Below, one piece after another: positions 16,646 through 27,821 of a stretch of DNA of 64,000 bases. Position numbers and translations under genes: made by a program. Origin of the DNA: Clostridium paridis. Its GTDB lineage: Bacteria; Bacillota; Clostridia; Clostridiales; Clostridiaceae. The stretch spans positions 150,392 to 214,391 of the forward strand of contig NZ_JAESWA010000020.1 in assembly GCF_016765615.1 (NCBI RefSeq), read 5' to 3'. Numbering within the stretch: the stretch's first letter is position 1; each line of letters begins with the position of its first letter. The notes under the pieces were generated by a model, which had not been told where the DNA came from, made no database searches, and was given only the letters and a program-made list of their open reading frames with translations.

Positions 16646-17410
16646 ATGGAATCTACAAATAAATATTTTTTCAAAGATATGAGTGTCATGTTTGGACGTT
16701 CTATGCGTCATATTTTTAGAAGTATGGATACAATTATTACAGTTTGTATCACACCAATTGCGATGATGTTATTATTCGTTTATGTATTTGGTGGTGCAAT
16801 CCAAACAGGTACAGGAAAATATGTTAATTATCTATTACCAGGCATAATGTTAATGGCTATTGGTAGTGGGATTGCATATGTATCTTACCGTTTGTTTATA
16901 GATAAAGAACGTGGTATCTTTGAGCGTTTTCACTCTATGCCTATTGCTCGTTCTACAGTGTTATGGGGACATGTATTAACCTCATTAATCTCAAATGGTA
17001 TTTCTGTAGTAGTGATTATAATTGTTGCATTATTAATGGGCTTCCGATCTTCAGCAGGAATATTAGAATGGTTAGCGGTATTTGGAATCCTCGGAATCTT
17101 TACACTTGCTTTAACTTGGGTTGCAGTAATTGCGGGACTTGCTGCAAAGACAACTGATGGTGCAGGTGCATTCGCTTACCCAATAATATTTCTACCATTT
17201 ATCAGTTCGGCCTTTGTACCAACAGCTACGATGCCATCAGCAGTACGTGTCTTTGCAGAAAATCAGCCTGTAACGCCTATCGTAGAAGCTATTCGTAATC
17301 TCTTAGGAAATCAACCAGTAGGAAATAATATTTGGGTTGCTCTTGCTTGGTGTATAGCAATAATAATTGTTGCGTATATCTTTGCAATTAGGAGCTATAA
17401 AAAGTTATAA
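16646..17410 (+). CDS. ABC-2 type transporter permease (DrrB-like)
   Basis: A 254-residue membrane protein with six predicted helices and the ABC-2 signature ERFHSMPIARSTVLWG after the first pair. It starts immediately after the ATPase stop with GAGGGGGAG as ribosome site, so the two are made together. The export substrate is unknown. A terminator follows at about 17449-17478. Confidence 0.92.
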   Translation: MESTNKYFFKDMSVMFGRSMRHIFRSMDTIITVCITPIAMMLLFVYVFGGAIQTGTGKYVNYLLPGIMLMAIGSGIAYVSYRLFIDKERGIFERFHSMPIARSTVLWGHVLTSLISNGISVVVIIIVALLMGFRSSAGILEWLAVFGILGIFTLALTWVAVIAGLAAKTTDGAGAFAYPIIFLPFISSAFVPTATMPSAVRVFAENQPVTPIVEAIRNLLGNQPVGNNIWVALAWCIAIIIVAYIFAIRSYKKL

Positions 17411-17448
17411 TCTGTCGTTTATCAATATATTATTGATAGAGAAAAATT

Positions 17449-17478
17449 AGAGGGAGAGAAGAATCTTCCTCTTTTTTA
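17449..17478 (+). terminator. Intrinsic terminator
   Basis: AGAGGGAG-agaagaat-CTTCCTCTTTTTT; an imperfect stem with a T-run directly after the ABC permease. Confidence 0.75.
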
Positions 17479-17540
17479 TGTTTCATTATATAAATAGTTT
17501 AAGGGATTTGCCATTTAGTGATAAATCCACAAAAATACAT

Positions 17541-17598
17541 TTGACAATTAGTCTAATTAGACTATAATATTTAAGTGGCATTAGTCTAATTAGACTAA
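17541..17598 (+). promoter_or_regulatory. Promoter with two perfect palindromic operators
   Basis: TTGACA (17541-17546) and TATAAT (17563-17568) have a 16-base spacer. The perfect palindrome TAGTCTAATTAGACTA (17549-17564) fills the spacer, and an 18-bp version, TTAGTCTAATTAGACTAA, is at 17581-17598, just past the start site. The centres are about 33 bp apart, three helical turns. The PadR gene at the end of this operon is the likely binder. Confidence 0.85.
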
Positions 17599-17656
17599 AA
17601 GTGAATTAAGTGAGTTTTAATATTTTTTAGATATTAATAATGAAGGGCGTGATAAT

Positions 17657-18472
17657 GTGAAGATTTATATTTCAGCAGATATTGAAGGAATAGGTGGAAT
17701 TGTTGCAATTAATCAGGTAATACCCGGGGAGAGAGATTATCAAAGAGCAAGAGAACTTATGACTAATGAGGTTAATGCAGTAATCGAAGGAGCTATTGAG
17801 ATTGGTGCAACAGAAATTATTGTTAATGATCTACATGGTGCTGGAACTAATATACTTATAGAATCTTTAAACAATAAAGCACAATTAATTACAGGTGCAT
17901 CACGTAAGGGTGCTATGATGGAGGGATTAGATTCATCTTTTGACGCAGTAATATTAATAGGATATCATCCCAGAATGAATGTAAGTGGGGTTTTGAGTCA
18001 CTCTTTTCATGGGGGTGTAATTTCAAACATAAATATAAATAATAAGGATGTTGGAGAGTTTTATATGAATGCATGTGTTGCAGGTCACTTTAATGTTCCA
18101 GTTGTTTTGGTTTCAGGTGACAACATTTTGGAGGAGGAAGTAAAAGAGGTGAACGCTGCAATTGAAACAGTTGTAGTTAAAACGTCATATGGAAGATATG
18201 CTGCAAAATGTTTAACACCATCTGTAGTATTTGGAAAATTAAAAGAAAAAGTAAAAGTTGCCTTAATAAATGCCAAGAATATAAATCCTATAAAATTACA
18301 AGAGTCGCCTGAAATGAAGGTTACTTTTTTAAATAGCGGCCAAGCCGAATATGCATCAATAATGCCTGGAACAGAATTGGTTGAGCCCAATATAGTATCA
18401 TATAGTGGAAAATCAATTATTGAGATTTATAGAGCTTTAACAGCAATGATAAAAATTGCAAGTAGTAATTAA
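17657..18472 (+). CDS. M55 family metallopeptidase (D-aminopeptidase, DppA-like)
   Basis: A 271-residue M55 peptidase. Zinc ligands are visible in SADIEG (Asp8, Glu10), NDLHG and IGYHPRM, and the nucleophile region is LSHSFHG. The founding member, B. subtilis DppA, releases D-Ala from D-amino-acid peptides. It starts with GTG 17657 and leads an operon with a carbohydrate-esterase-like gene and a PadR gene, behind the twin-palindrome promoter. A role in recycling cell-wall D-peptides fits but is inferred. Confidence 0.9.
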   Translation: MKIYISADIEGIGGIVAINQVIPGERDYQRARELMTNEVNAVIEGAIEIGATEIIVNDLHGAGTNILIESLNNKAQLITGASRKGAMMEGLDSSFDAVILIGYHPRMNVSGVLSHSFHGGVISNININNKDVGEFYMNACVAGHFNVPVVLVSGDNILEEEVKEVNAAIETVVVKTSYGRYAAKCLTPSVVFGKLKEKVKVALINAKNINPIKLQESPEMKVTFLNSGQAEYASIMPGTELVEPNIVSYSGKSIIEIYRALTAMIKIASSN

Positions 18473-18523
18473 TATAGTAACATTTCCTCGTAAATATTAA
18501 ATCACAAAGAAAGGATGAAAAAA

Positions 18524-19372
18524 ATGGTTAAATCATTTTTAATGTTAGGACAATCAAATATGGCTGGAAGAGGGTTTATTGACGAAGTAACCCCAATTTA
18601 TAATGAAAGAATACAAATGTTACGTAATGGTAGATGGCAAATGATGACTGAGCCAATCAATTATGATCGTCCTGTTTCTGGAGTAAGTCTAGCAGGTTCA
18701 TTTGCAGATGCATGGTGTCGTCAAAATCAAGAAGAGGTTATAGGCTTAATTCCTTGTGCTGAAGGTGGAAGCACTTTAGATGAGTGGGCAATAGACGGAA
18801 TGCTTTTTAGACATGCAATAGCTGAGGCCAAGTTTGCTATGGAAAGTAGTGAATTAACAGGAATTCTATGGCATCAAGGAGAAAGTGATAGTCTTAATGG
18901 AAACTACAAAGTATATTATAAAAAGTTACTTGTAATTATTCAGACTCTTAGAAATGAGTTGAACGCACCTGACATTCCAATTATTATTGGTGGGTTAGGA
19001 GACTTTTTAGGGAAAGAAGGATTCGGGAAAAGCTGCACTGAATATAATTTCATAAATGAAGAGTTACAGAAGTTTGCCTTTGAACAAGATAATTGTTATT
19101 TTGTAACAGCAGAAGGATTAACATCTAATCCTGATGGTATACATATAGATGCAATTTCTCAAAGAAAATTTGGGTTAAGATATTTTGATGCCTTTTCTAA
19201 AAGACAACATGTACTTAAGCCGTTAATTGATGAAAATGAACTTATAAATATAAATGATTCTAGAACACATACCAAAACAGAAAAGATATATATAGAAAGT
19301 ATGAATTTTGCATTAGGAAAAACATCATATGATGAATTCATGTCTCAAGTTATGCAAATTAACAATGATTAA
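18524..19372 (+). CDS. SGNH/sialate O-acetylesterase-like carbohydrate esterase
   Basis: An esterase of about 282 residues of the SASA/CE6 group. The nucleophile block is LGQSNMAGRG near the N-terminus, followed by AEGGSTLDEW, WHQGESDS and the catalytic DGIHID near residue 205. There is no signal peptide, so it acts in the cytoplasm on deacetylating sugars or glycopeptides. ATG 18524 has AAAGGATG at a good distance; ATG 18515 is too close to it. Pairing with a D-aminopeptidase suggests turnover of imported wall fragments. Confidence 0.88.
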   Translation: MVKSFLMLGQSNMAGRGFIDEVTPIYNERIQMLRNGRWQMMTEPINYDRPVSGVSLAGSFADAWCRQNQEEVIGLIPCAEGGSTLDEWAIDGMLFRHAIAEAKFAMESSELTGILWHQGESDSLNGNYKVYYKKLLVIIQTLRNELNAPDIPIIIGGLGDFLGKEGFGKSCTEYNFINEELQKFAFEQDNCYFVTAEGLTSNPDGIHIDAISQRKFGLRYFDAFSKRQHVLKPLIDENELININDSRTHTKTEKIYIESMNFALGKTSYDEFMSQVMQINND

Positions 19373-19424
19373 ATCTTATAGCTATTAATATAATTTTAAC
19401 TGAGAGCATAAAGGAGATGTTTAT

Positions 19425-19946
19425 TTGATACCATTACTAATTTTAGGCTTATTAAAACAAAACCCAGGTTCTTACGGATACGAATTATTAGCCTTAATGG
19501 AAGAGAGACACTATAAATATATAGTAAACTTCACTAAAGGATCATTCTATTATAATCTTCAACAATTAGAAGAAAAGCAATTAATTAAAAGAGTTGACCA
19601 ATTAGATAACTCTAGAGAGACACGCAATTATGTTATCACTGAACTCGGGGATAAAGAATTTGAAAAATTGATGTATAAGTATGGATCTAAGACAGATTAT
19701 ATAAATTTATCTTTTTATGCAGCGATGTTATTTGCTAATGAATATAAGAGAGAAGAAATAACAAAACTAATAGAAACACAAATAGAACAAACTAAAAAGA
19801 AAATCTCTTTATTGGAACAATCTATTAAACATAATGATACCGTGCCTACTTATTTTAGAAAGATGCTAGAAAATTCGCTTTCTCATCATATAGTAAATGT
19901 TGAGTGGTTTGAAGAGCTGCTAAAAGATATAAGAAATGAAAATTAA
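19425..19946 (+). CDS. PadR family regulator (Vir-type C-terminal domain)
   Basis: A 173-residue PadR protein with the winged helix GSYGYELLALMEER and GSFYYNLQQLEEKQLIKR, plus the longer C-terminal helical dimerisation domain. It starts with TTG 19425 after AAGGAGATG. As the last gene of the M55-esterase operon it is the best candidate for binding the two TTAGTCTAATTAGACTAA palindromes at 17549-17598. Confidence 0.9.
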   Translation: MIPLLILGLLKQNPGSYGYELLALMEERHYKYIVNFTKGSFYYNLQQLEEKQLIKRVDQLDNSRETRNYVITELGDKEFEKLMYKYGSKTDYINLSFYAAMLFANEYKREEITKLIETQIEQTKKKISLLEQSIKHNDTVPTYFRKMLENSLSHHIVNVEWFEELLKDIRNEN

Positions 19947-19962
19947 ATTAATGTGTATTTTA

Positions 19963-19995
19963 TATTCCCTCAGACTAAAATTTGGGGGAATTTTG
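19963..19995 (+). terminator. Terminator of recurring TTCCCTCAGACTAAAA type
   Basis: ATTCCCTCAGA pairs with TTTGGGGGAAT, followed by TTTT. It is nearly identical, flanks included, to the one at 25012-25045. Confidence 0.85.
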
Positions 19996-20007
19996 AATTG
20001 TATTTAT

Positions 20008-20051
20008 AAACCCTCCATTATCGCACCAGTGTTTTAGTTGCATGCTATACT
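20008..20051 (+). promoter_or_regulatory. Extended -10 promoter, copy shared with the double-HTH merR operon
   Basis: This stretch aligns without gaps to 34405-34448 (35 of 44 identical, counted by eye). Shared parts are AAACCCTCC, CCAG-GTTTTAG and the extended -10 TG-n-TATA(C/A)T. The AAACCCT/AGTGTTT dyad overlaps the -35 region. Both copies drive genes with no obvious relation other than this element. Confidence 0.7.
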
Positions 20052-20104
20052 GAAAACAAGGGATACATAGCCCTATGAGAGGAAAAGTTTAAAGAGGTGT
20101 AATT

Positions 20105-20962
20105 ATGGAGAATATGAAAAATAGATATATAGGAAATAGAATAACTGCAGGTCGCCGTCATACAGTGGTTATTAAATCAGATGGCACTGTGATTGCAGTT
20201 GGAGATAATAAATTTGGACAATGTGATGTAAGTGAATGGCATAATATTGTAGCCATAGCAGCTAGTAATGTTCATATGGCGACAAACACAGGTAATGCTC
20301 ATACAATTGGTCTTAAATCTGACGGTACAGTGATTGCTGTTGGCTGGAATAAGTATGGTCAATGCGATGTAAGCAGCTGGCGAGATATTGTGGCAGTTGC
20401 CACTGGCTGGCGTCGTACTATAGGACTTAAATTGGATGGTACTGTAGTTGCAGTAGGGCGAAATACTGAAGGGCAATGTAATGTAAATGATTGGAGTGAT
20501 ATTGTGGCAGTTGCGGCAGGTGACTGGCATACTTTAGGTCTTAAAGATTATGGCACAGTTACGGCTGTAGGAAATAACAGATATGGACAATGCAATGTAG
20601 GTGATTGGCATGATATAGTAGCAGTTAGGGCTGGTTACATTCATACTGTTGGGCTTAAATCGGATGGTACTGTTGTTGCGGTGGGCAGAAATAGTGAAGG
20701 TCAATGTGACATAAGTAATTGGAGTGATATAGTGGCCATCGCAGTTGGGAGTAGTCATACAATTGGTCTTAGATCTGATGGTACTGTGGAGGCTGTGGGG
20801 TGGAATGAGTATGGCCAGTGCAATGTAAGTAACTGGTGTGATATTATTGCAGTTGCTGCAGGTTGTGCTCATACTGTAGGTCTTAAATCCGATGGGACAC
20901 TGGTTGCAGTAGGTGATAACGAATATGGCCAATGTGATGTAAATGACTGGAGCTGCATTTAA
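20105..20962 (+). CDS. RCC1-like seven-repeat beta-propeller protein
   Basis: The 285-residue protein consists of seven tandem repeats of about 39 residues with consensus HT(I/V)GLKSDGTV-AVG-N-YGQC-V--W-DIVAVAAG, an RCC1/ATS1-type pattern, so it should form one closed seven-bladed propeller. There is no signal peptide, and each repeat has a single Cys. The repeats are also similar at DNA level and GC-richer than neighbours, suggesting recent expansion. The family binds proteins or DNA in eukaryotes; its bacterial role is unknown. It shares its promoter with the double-HTH merR operon at 34.4 kb. Confidence 0.85.
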   Translation: MENMKNRYIGNRITAGRRHTVVIKSDGTVIAVGDNKFGQCDVSEWHNIVAIAASNVHMATNTGNAHTIGLKSDGTVIAVGWNKYGQCDVSSWRDIVAVATGWRRTIGLKLDGTVVAVGRNTEGQCNVNDWSDIVAVAAGDWHTLGLKDYGTVTAVGNNRYGQCNVGDWHDIVAVRAGYIHTVGLKSDGTVVAVGRNSEGQCDISNWSDIVAIAVGSSHTIGLRSDGTVEAVGWNEYGQCNVSNWCDIIAVAAGCAHTVGLKSDGTLVAVGDNEYGQCDVNDWSCI

Positions 20963-21084
20963 GTGCCGTATGTTATATAAATTAATACTCTAGCTTGAAA
21001 TAAATTGATTTATAGAGGTGTCGACTATATAATAAGTTGAGTAGCATGTGTTTGTAAGTAGGCACTGCAAGAGGAGGATAAGTT

Positions 21085-22209
21085 ATGAAGATATCAAAGA
21101 AAGATGCTTTAATGTGGTTTGAATTTTTTTCAATGCTACCAGAAGATGAGGAGCCAATGATAAAACAGCAAGAAATCATTTATGCTACCTTTGCACAAAT
21201 TGAAGCAGCTATTGACCATAGAAATGATATGTTAATGTCAGAAATTAAGAATTTAAAAACTTTAGAGAATAGAACATTTTTTGTAGGAGAGGAAAGTAAT
21301 TTTCCAAGGGGATGTAGTTCTTGTTTGTTTGGAACTGGTTTAAGTGCAATTAGAAAAACTAACAAATGTAATATAGAATGTAAGTTTTGCTACAACTATG
21401 GAGAACTAGATTTTATTCCTCCAATTGGTGAAGGTATGTGGCAAATTGGGGACACAAAATTTTATGAGAAGGATATTGATCTACTTCTTTCCATCCATAA
21501 AAAACCTACTGGTGTAGCTTATGTTTATTTAGAACCATTTATGGAAATTGAAAAATACTACTCCGTAGTAAAGAAATTTAGTGATGCTAAGATTCATCAA
21601 CATTTATATACAAATGGTATTTTAGCTACAGAAGAGACACTTAAAGCATTAGGTGAAGCTGGTCTTGATGAGATACGTTTTAATCTGGGGGCTTCTAAGT
21701 GCTCAGACAAAGTTATTGAAAATATCAGAATAGCTAAAAAATATATTAAAAAAGTGGGTATTGAAACTCCAATGACGCCTGAGTTTTTTGAAGCCTTCTT
21801 TGAGAAAAAGCAAGCAATCTTAGATACTAAGCTAGATTTTATAAATTGTGCAGAATTACATTTGAATGAGAATAACATAGACAATTATTTTGGGGAAAAT
21901 ATGTATATCTCAAGACAGGGTTACATATCTCCAACCTGGAGCAGAGAACTAACTCTGAAGTTTATGAAAATAGCTGATGATGAAAAGTGGGATTTAGTAG
22001 TTCATGATTGTTCAAATCATACAAAATTTGCGAGAGATTTAAATTTAAGCAGCAAAGAGGGTAAGTGGTTCGGAGCAAGTAGTTATGGCTGTGAGTTTTC
22101 AAAAATTCCATATGAAGTATTTTTACCAATACTACGTGATGAAGAGTTTAAATTTTTAAGTGAAGAAGAATTGCCTAGTGGATATAAACCTGGAGAGCTT
22201 ATTTTCTAA
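21085..22209 (+). CDS. Radical SAM protein
   Basis: A 374-residue protein with the iron-sulfur motif C-x3-C-x2-C in CNIECKFCYNYGEL (about residues 94-101), preceded by another Cys pair (GCSSC). The TIM-barrel part follows (HQHLYTNGI, LDEIRFNL). There is no C-terminal SPASM-type cysteine cluster. The N-terminal 80 residues form an extra helical domain. The reaction is not evident. GAGGAGG precedes ATG 21085. It follows the RCC1-like gene by 120 bases with no clear terminator between, so the two could be co-transcribed. Confidence 0.85.
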   Translation: MKISKKDALMWFEFFSMLPEDEEPMIKQQEIIYATFAQIEAAIDHRNDMLMSEIKNLKTLENRTFFVGEESNFPRGCSSCLFGTGLSAIRKTNKCNIECKFCYNYGELDFIPPIGEGMWQIGDTKFYEKDIDLLLSIHKKPTGVAYVYLEPFMEIEKYYSVVKKFSDAKIHQHLYTNGILATEETLKALGEAGLDEIRFNLGASKCSDKVIENIRIAKKYIKKVGIETPMTPEFFEAFFEKKQAILDTKLDFINCAELHLNENNIDNYFGENMYISRQGYISPTWSRELTLKFMKIADDEKWDLVVHDCSNHTKFARDLNLSSKEGKWFGASSYGCEFSKIPYEVFLPILRDEEFKFLSEEELPSGYKPGELIF

Positions 22210-22225
22210 AAAGGCTTTTCATTAC

Positions 22226-22262
22226 AAAGTGAGGAATTTTAATAAAATTCCTCACTTTTTTA
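22226..22262. terminator. Bidirectional terminator
   Basis: AAAGTGAGGAATTTT-aat-AAAATTCCTCACTTTTTT; a perfect stem between convergent genes. Confidence 0.92.
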
Positions 22263-22278
22263 TTATTCTGTAAATATT

Positions 22279-23466
22279 CTAGGAATAAGAGTATTTATTC
22301 ATGTCATTTTTATTCTTGCAATCACAAGAACATGAATTAAAATAGAGAGGATCCACATATTTGCCGCATGGGTAGTATTCTCTCATGACTTCTGGTGGAA
22401 CAATTTGACCCTCTGGTACATCTTTTGCTGTATAAGGGAAACTTGAGGATACCTGATTGTTTCTGTAGAAAAGGGTAAGTGGAACTAAAGGTAAATTACT
22501 GGCATCAACCCAAGTGAAGCCATTTTCAGTTGTTACACAAGATGGACGTTGAGCTCCAAAACTTATAACAAGATTGACGTATCCCTGTCTATCTATAGTA
22601 GTCTGAAAGTCACCAAGGGTAGAAAGACCTAATAAGCCCACTCGTGTTATAAAAGACATACTCCAGTATCGCATATCCTCATTTCCTAAGATACCCATAT
22701 TATGATAGGTGTTGGGAAATGTTGGAGCTTTCCAGCGAATAAATAGCAGCTTACCTGGATCCCTTTTAATTTGATAGGAGAGTATATAGACTGTATTTAG
22801 ATCAGGTTGTAAAAGCCTTGTTGCTATGACACCTATACGACTCCAGATTAAATCACAGTTTTGTTCAGCTATATCATTACAACTTTGGAATAAAGAATCC
22901 TTGCAAAATACATATGCTGGGTTTTGTAGATTCTTAGTTTGAGTAGTTTGAGCAAAAGTATCGGAAAAAATTGTATTTCTGCAATACTTTTTCGCAGCAC
23001 AGTAGGTGATTTTAGGAAGTCCAACACCACCTGTCTTATCATAGCCAATGCTAGGAACATAAATTCGAATTCCAATAAATCCAACTTTATTGGGTGTGCC
23101 ATCTTTTAAAGTTCCTGCATAAAAGGTGTTGTTTCCTGCCTCTGGAACAAAATGTTCGGAGCCTTGAGGTGGGGGATTAGAACTGATTTTTATAGTGTAA
23201 TTACGATTTTCTGCATTCCAATTAGCCCCCGGTAAAAAAGGATTAGTACTTCCGGGATCAGGAATCAACGCTTTATCAGGAGCAGTAGCTATTACATTGT
23301 CCAGTTGACCAGCTAAAGTAAAAGACATATATCTTGCATAGGGGAATTGCCCTTTGATAACAATCTCAATATCGGGATCTACTTCATATGGAAAGATATG
23401 GTAAGTTGCGTTGAAGTCACCCAACATTAATAAAGAATTACTAGGTTGGTTAATCCATCTTTGCAT
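22279..23466 (-). CDS. Uncharacterised protein with cysteine-rich tail
   Basis: A 395-residue soluble protein that I cannot assign. The N-terminal third includes FPYARYMSFTLAG, faintly like DUF1214-type beta domains. The central part has several scattered cysteines and the tail is NSCSCDCKNKND. There is no signal peptide or membrane segment. I chose the ATG at 23466 because GAGGAG lies 8 bases before it; an in-frame GTG at 23475 overlaps that site. The cysteine-rich tail could suit a spore-surface protein, but this is only a guess. Confidence 0.6.
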   Translation of the reverse strand: MQRWINQPSNSLLMLGDFNATYHIFPYEVDPDIEIVIKGQFPYARYMSFTLAGQLDNVIATAPDKALIPDPGSTNPFLPGANWNAENRNYTIKISSNPPPQGSEHFVPEAGNNTFYAGTLKDGTPNKVGFIGIRIYVPSIGYDKTGGVGLPKITYCAAKKYCRNTIFSDTFAQTTQTKNLQNPAYVFCKDSLFQSCNDIAEQNCDLIWSRIGVIATRLLQPDLNTVYILSYQIKRDPGKLLFIRWKAPTFPNTYHNMGILGNEDMRYWSMSFITRVGLLGLSTLGDFQTTIDRQGYVNLVISFGAQRPSCVTTENGFTWVDASNLPLVPLTLFYRNNQVSSSFPYTAKDVPEGQIVPPEVMREYYPCGKYVDPLYFNSCSCDCKNKNDMNKYSYS

Positions 23467-23656
23467 AAAAAACACTCCTCAAAATAATATCTTTTTGCTA
23501 TATAATATGTAAAGATTGAGGGTTTGTGATTTAAAGAGAAGGTGACATCATAAAATACTGCAAGATGGGTGTGCATAAAAAGAAAAAATAAATGTCTGTA
23601 TTTCATTAGGCTAGAGTATAATGATAGTTAAGATAGTTCTTAAGGAGAATAGATAC

Positions 23657-24993
23657 GTGTTTATAGATAATATTAAAGAACAAAAAAAGAAAATATTTAA
23701 GATATGGGCAATGATTTTTATAATTACTTTAATTCTATTTGCTTGCTATTTCGGTTATTATAAGTACCAGCAAAGTAAGATTAAGTTTCAATCGCCAGAA
23801 GGCTTTAATGTTGAAGTTAATTCCAAGGATCTTACTATAGTGGGAAAAAGTGGCTTGAAGCATATACGGAACAATATAGAGGGAAATATGTGCCTAAAGA
23901 TCAAAAACTAATGGAGTATTCTATTGATGATATTGAAATTAAAGAAACTAATGTAATTCAAGTTGACTTTTCTGTTGTTACAAAGAAGATAGATGAAAGA
24001 AGTGCGTATAGTTGGAATGGAATTGTAGAGGCAAATAAAGTTAAAGTTCAATGGGTTTTATGGTTTAATGAAGCAACAAACTCAGATGGAACTATCACTT
24101 ATACAGTAAATAAATTGCAAAGACCAGCTGGATATGATTTAGAAAGATATCAAGTTAGTGGTGCGAAAGAAAGTGACGAGTATAGAAATGAACACGAAGC
24201 TGAAGTTCCCTATGAAGATAAGCAGTATACCTATAAGATAGAAAATAGAATTTTATATGCAAGCTATGACAAGGGAAGTTCATGGAGAAAAGTCCCAATT
24301 CCACTAGAAACCTTGGTAGCAGTTGGAGATGGAAGACCTTATTCCAATAAGTTGCAGGAAAAAAGTTATGTAATAACCCCTGAAAAAACTGCCTTTGTCT
24401 ATGGAGGAACTAGGGAGAATCCGCTTATGATAATTCACTCAGAGGATAGTGGAATCACTTGGAAAACATCTGAAATAAGTAAAACCATAGATAGTGCAAG
24501 GGTGAGATTTTGTAGCTTTCCAACGGATACAGTAGGCTATGTTATTGCAACAAACGGAAGGACTATGTCTCAAGAAGGGCAAATAATCTATAAAACAACA
24601 AATGGAGGCGACACATGGAAAGAGGTGGGGGATGGTCCTAGCACCTGGCTTTTGCAGTCAGCAGGTTTTGTAGATGAAAATATAGGCTTTATGTGTTATC
24701 CAAAGGTGGAAGGAGCAGTGACCAATTTTTATAGAACACAAGATGGAGGTAAAACTTTCGAGCCAATAAAGCTACCTGTTCATAGTGAAGAATGGAATGG
24801 TGTCACCCTAGAGCCTTTTATTCAACCAGAGACTCCTTATGTTGAAAATGGACAATTGTTTCTTTTGGTAGGACAGGGGGAACAAGGTGATTTCAAAGGT
24901 GGGAATGTTATGGCAAAATATAAATCAGAGGATAGGGGAGCAACTTGGAGTTTTGTGGAATTGGTGGAACCACCATCTAAAGAAATAGGGTAG
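23657..24993 (+). pseudogene. BNR-repeat membrane-anchored protein split by a frameshift
   Basis: Two overlapping frames encode parts of one protein. The first (23657-23911) has a cytoplasmic tail, a transmembrane helix (FIITLILFACYFGYYKY) and the start of a domain. The second runs to 24993 and carries BNR/sialidase-like repeats with Asp-box motifs (SEDSGITW, TTNGGDTW, TQDGGKTF, SEDRGATW). Frame 2 stays open upstream to GGGAAAAAG (23842-23850), and adding one A there gives GKKWLEAYTEQYRGKYVPKD continuously. The GTG at 23657 follows AAGGAG; the ATG at 23621 lies in a TATAAT. It is probably a photosynthesis-stability-factor-like propeller, inactivated or misread. Confidence 0.75.
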
Positions 24994-25011
24994 TGAAAGT
25001 AAATATTTTAT

Positions 25012-25045
25012 ATTCCCTCAGACTAAAAGTTTGGGGGAATTTTTA
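25012..25045 (+). terminator. Terminator of recurring TTCCCTCAGACTAAAA type
   Basis: ATTCCCTCAGAC pairs with TTTGGGGGAAT, followed by TTTTTATTT. It matches 19963-19995, including bases upstream of the stem. Confidence 0.85.
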
Positions 25046-25127
25046 TTTAAGGAGTGTAAATTTTGCAGTTAACTACTCCTCCCAGTTTAATTATATCATA
25101 TGCAATTTTTAAATAACAGGCTTATAA

Positions 25128-27821
<2,694 letters not shown>

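Noticed and set aside
20177..20932. Minus-strand open frames opposite the RCC1-like gene
   Set aside because: They follow from the repeated codons of the forward gene; the predicted proteins have unnatural Ile/Thr/Cys-rich composition.
20105..20962. Regular DNA-level repeats suggesting a CRISPR array
   Set aside because: The period is about 117 bp, in frame, without spacers; the repeats encode protein blades.
23621..23656. ATG at 23621 as start of the BNR-repeat protein
   Set aside because: It overlaps a TATAAT and has no ribosome site; the GTG at 23657 has AAGGAG ahead.
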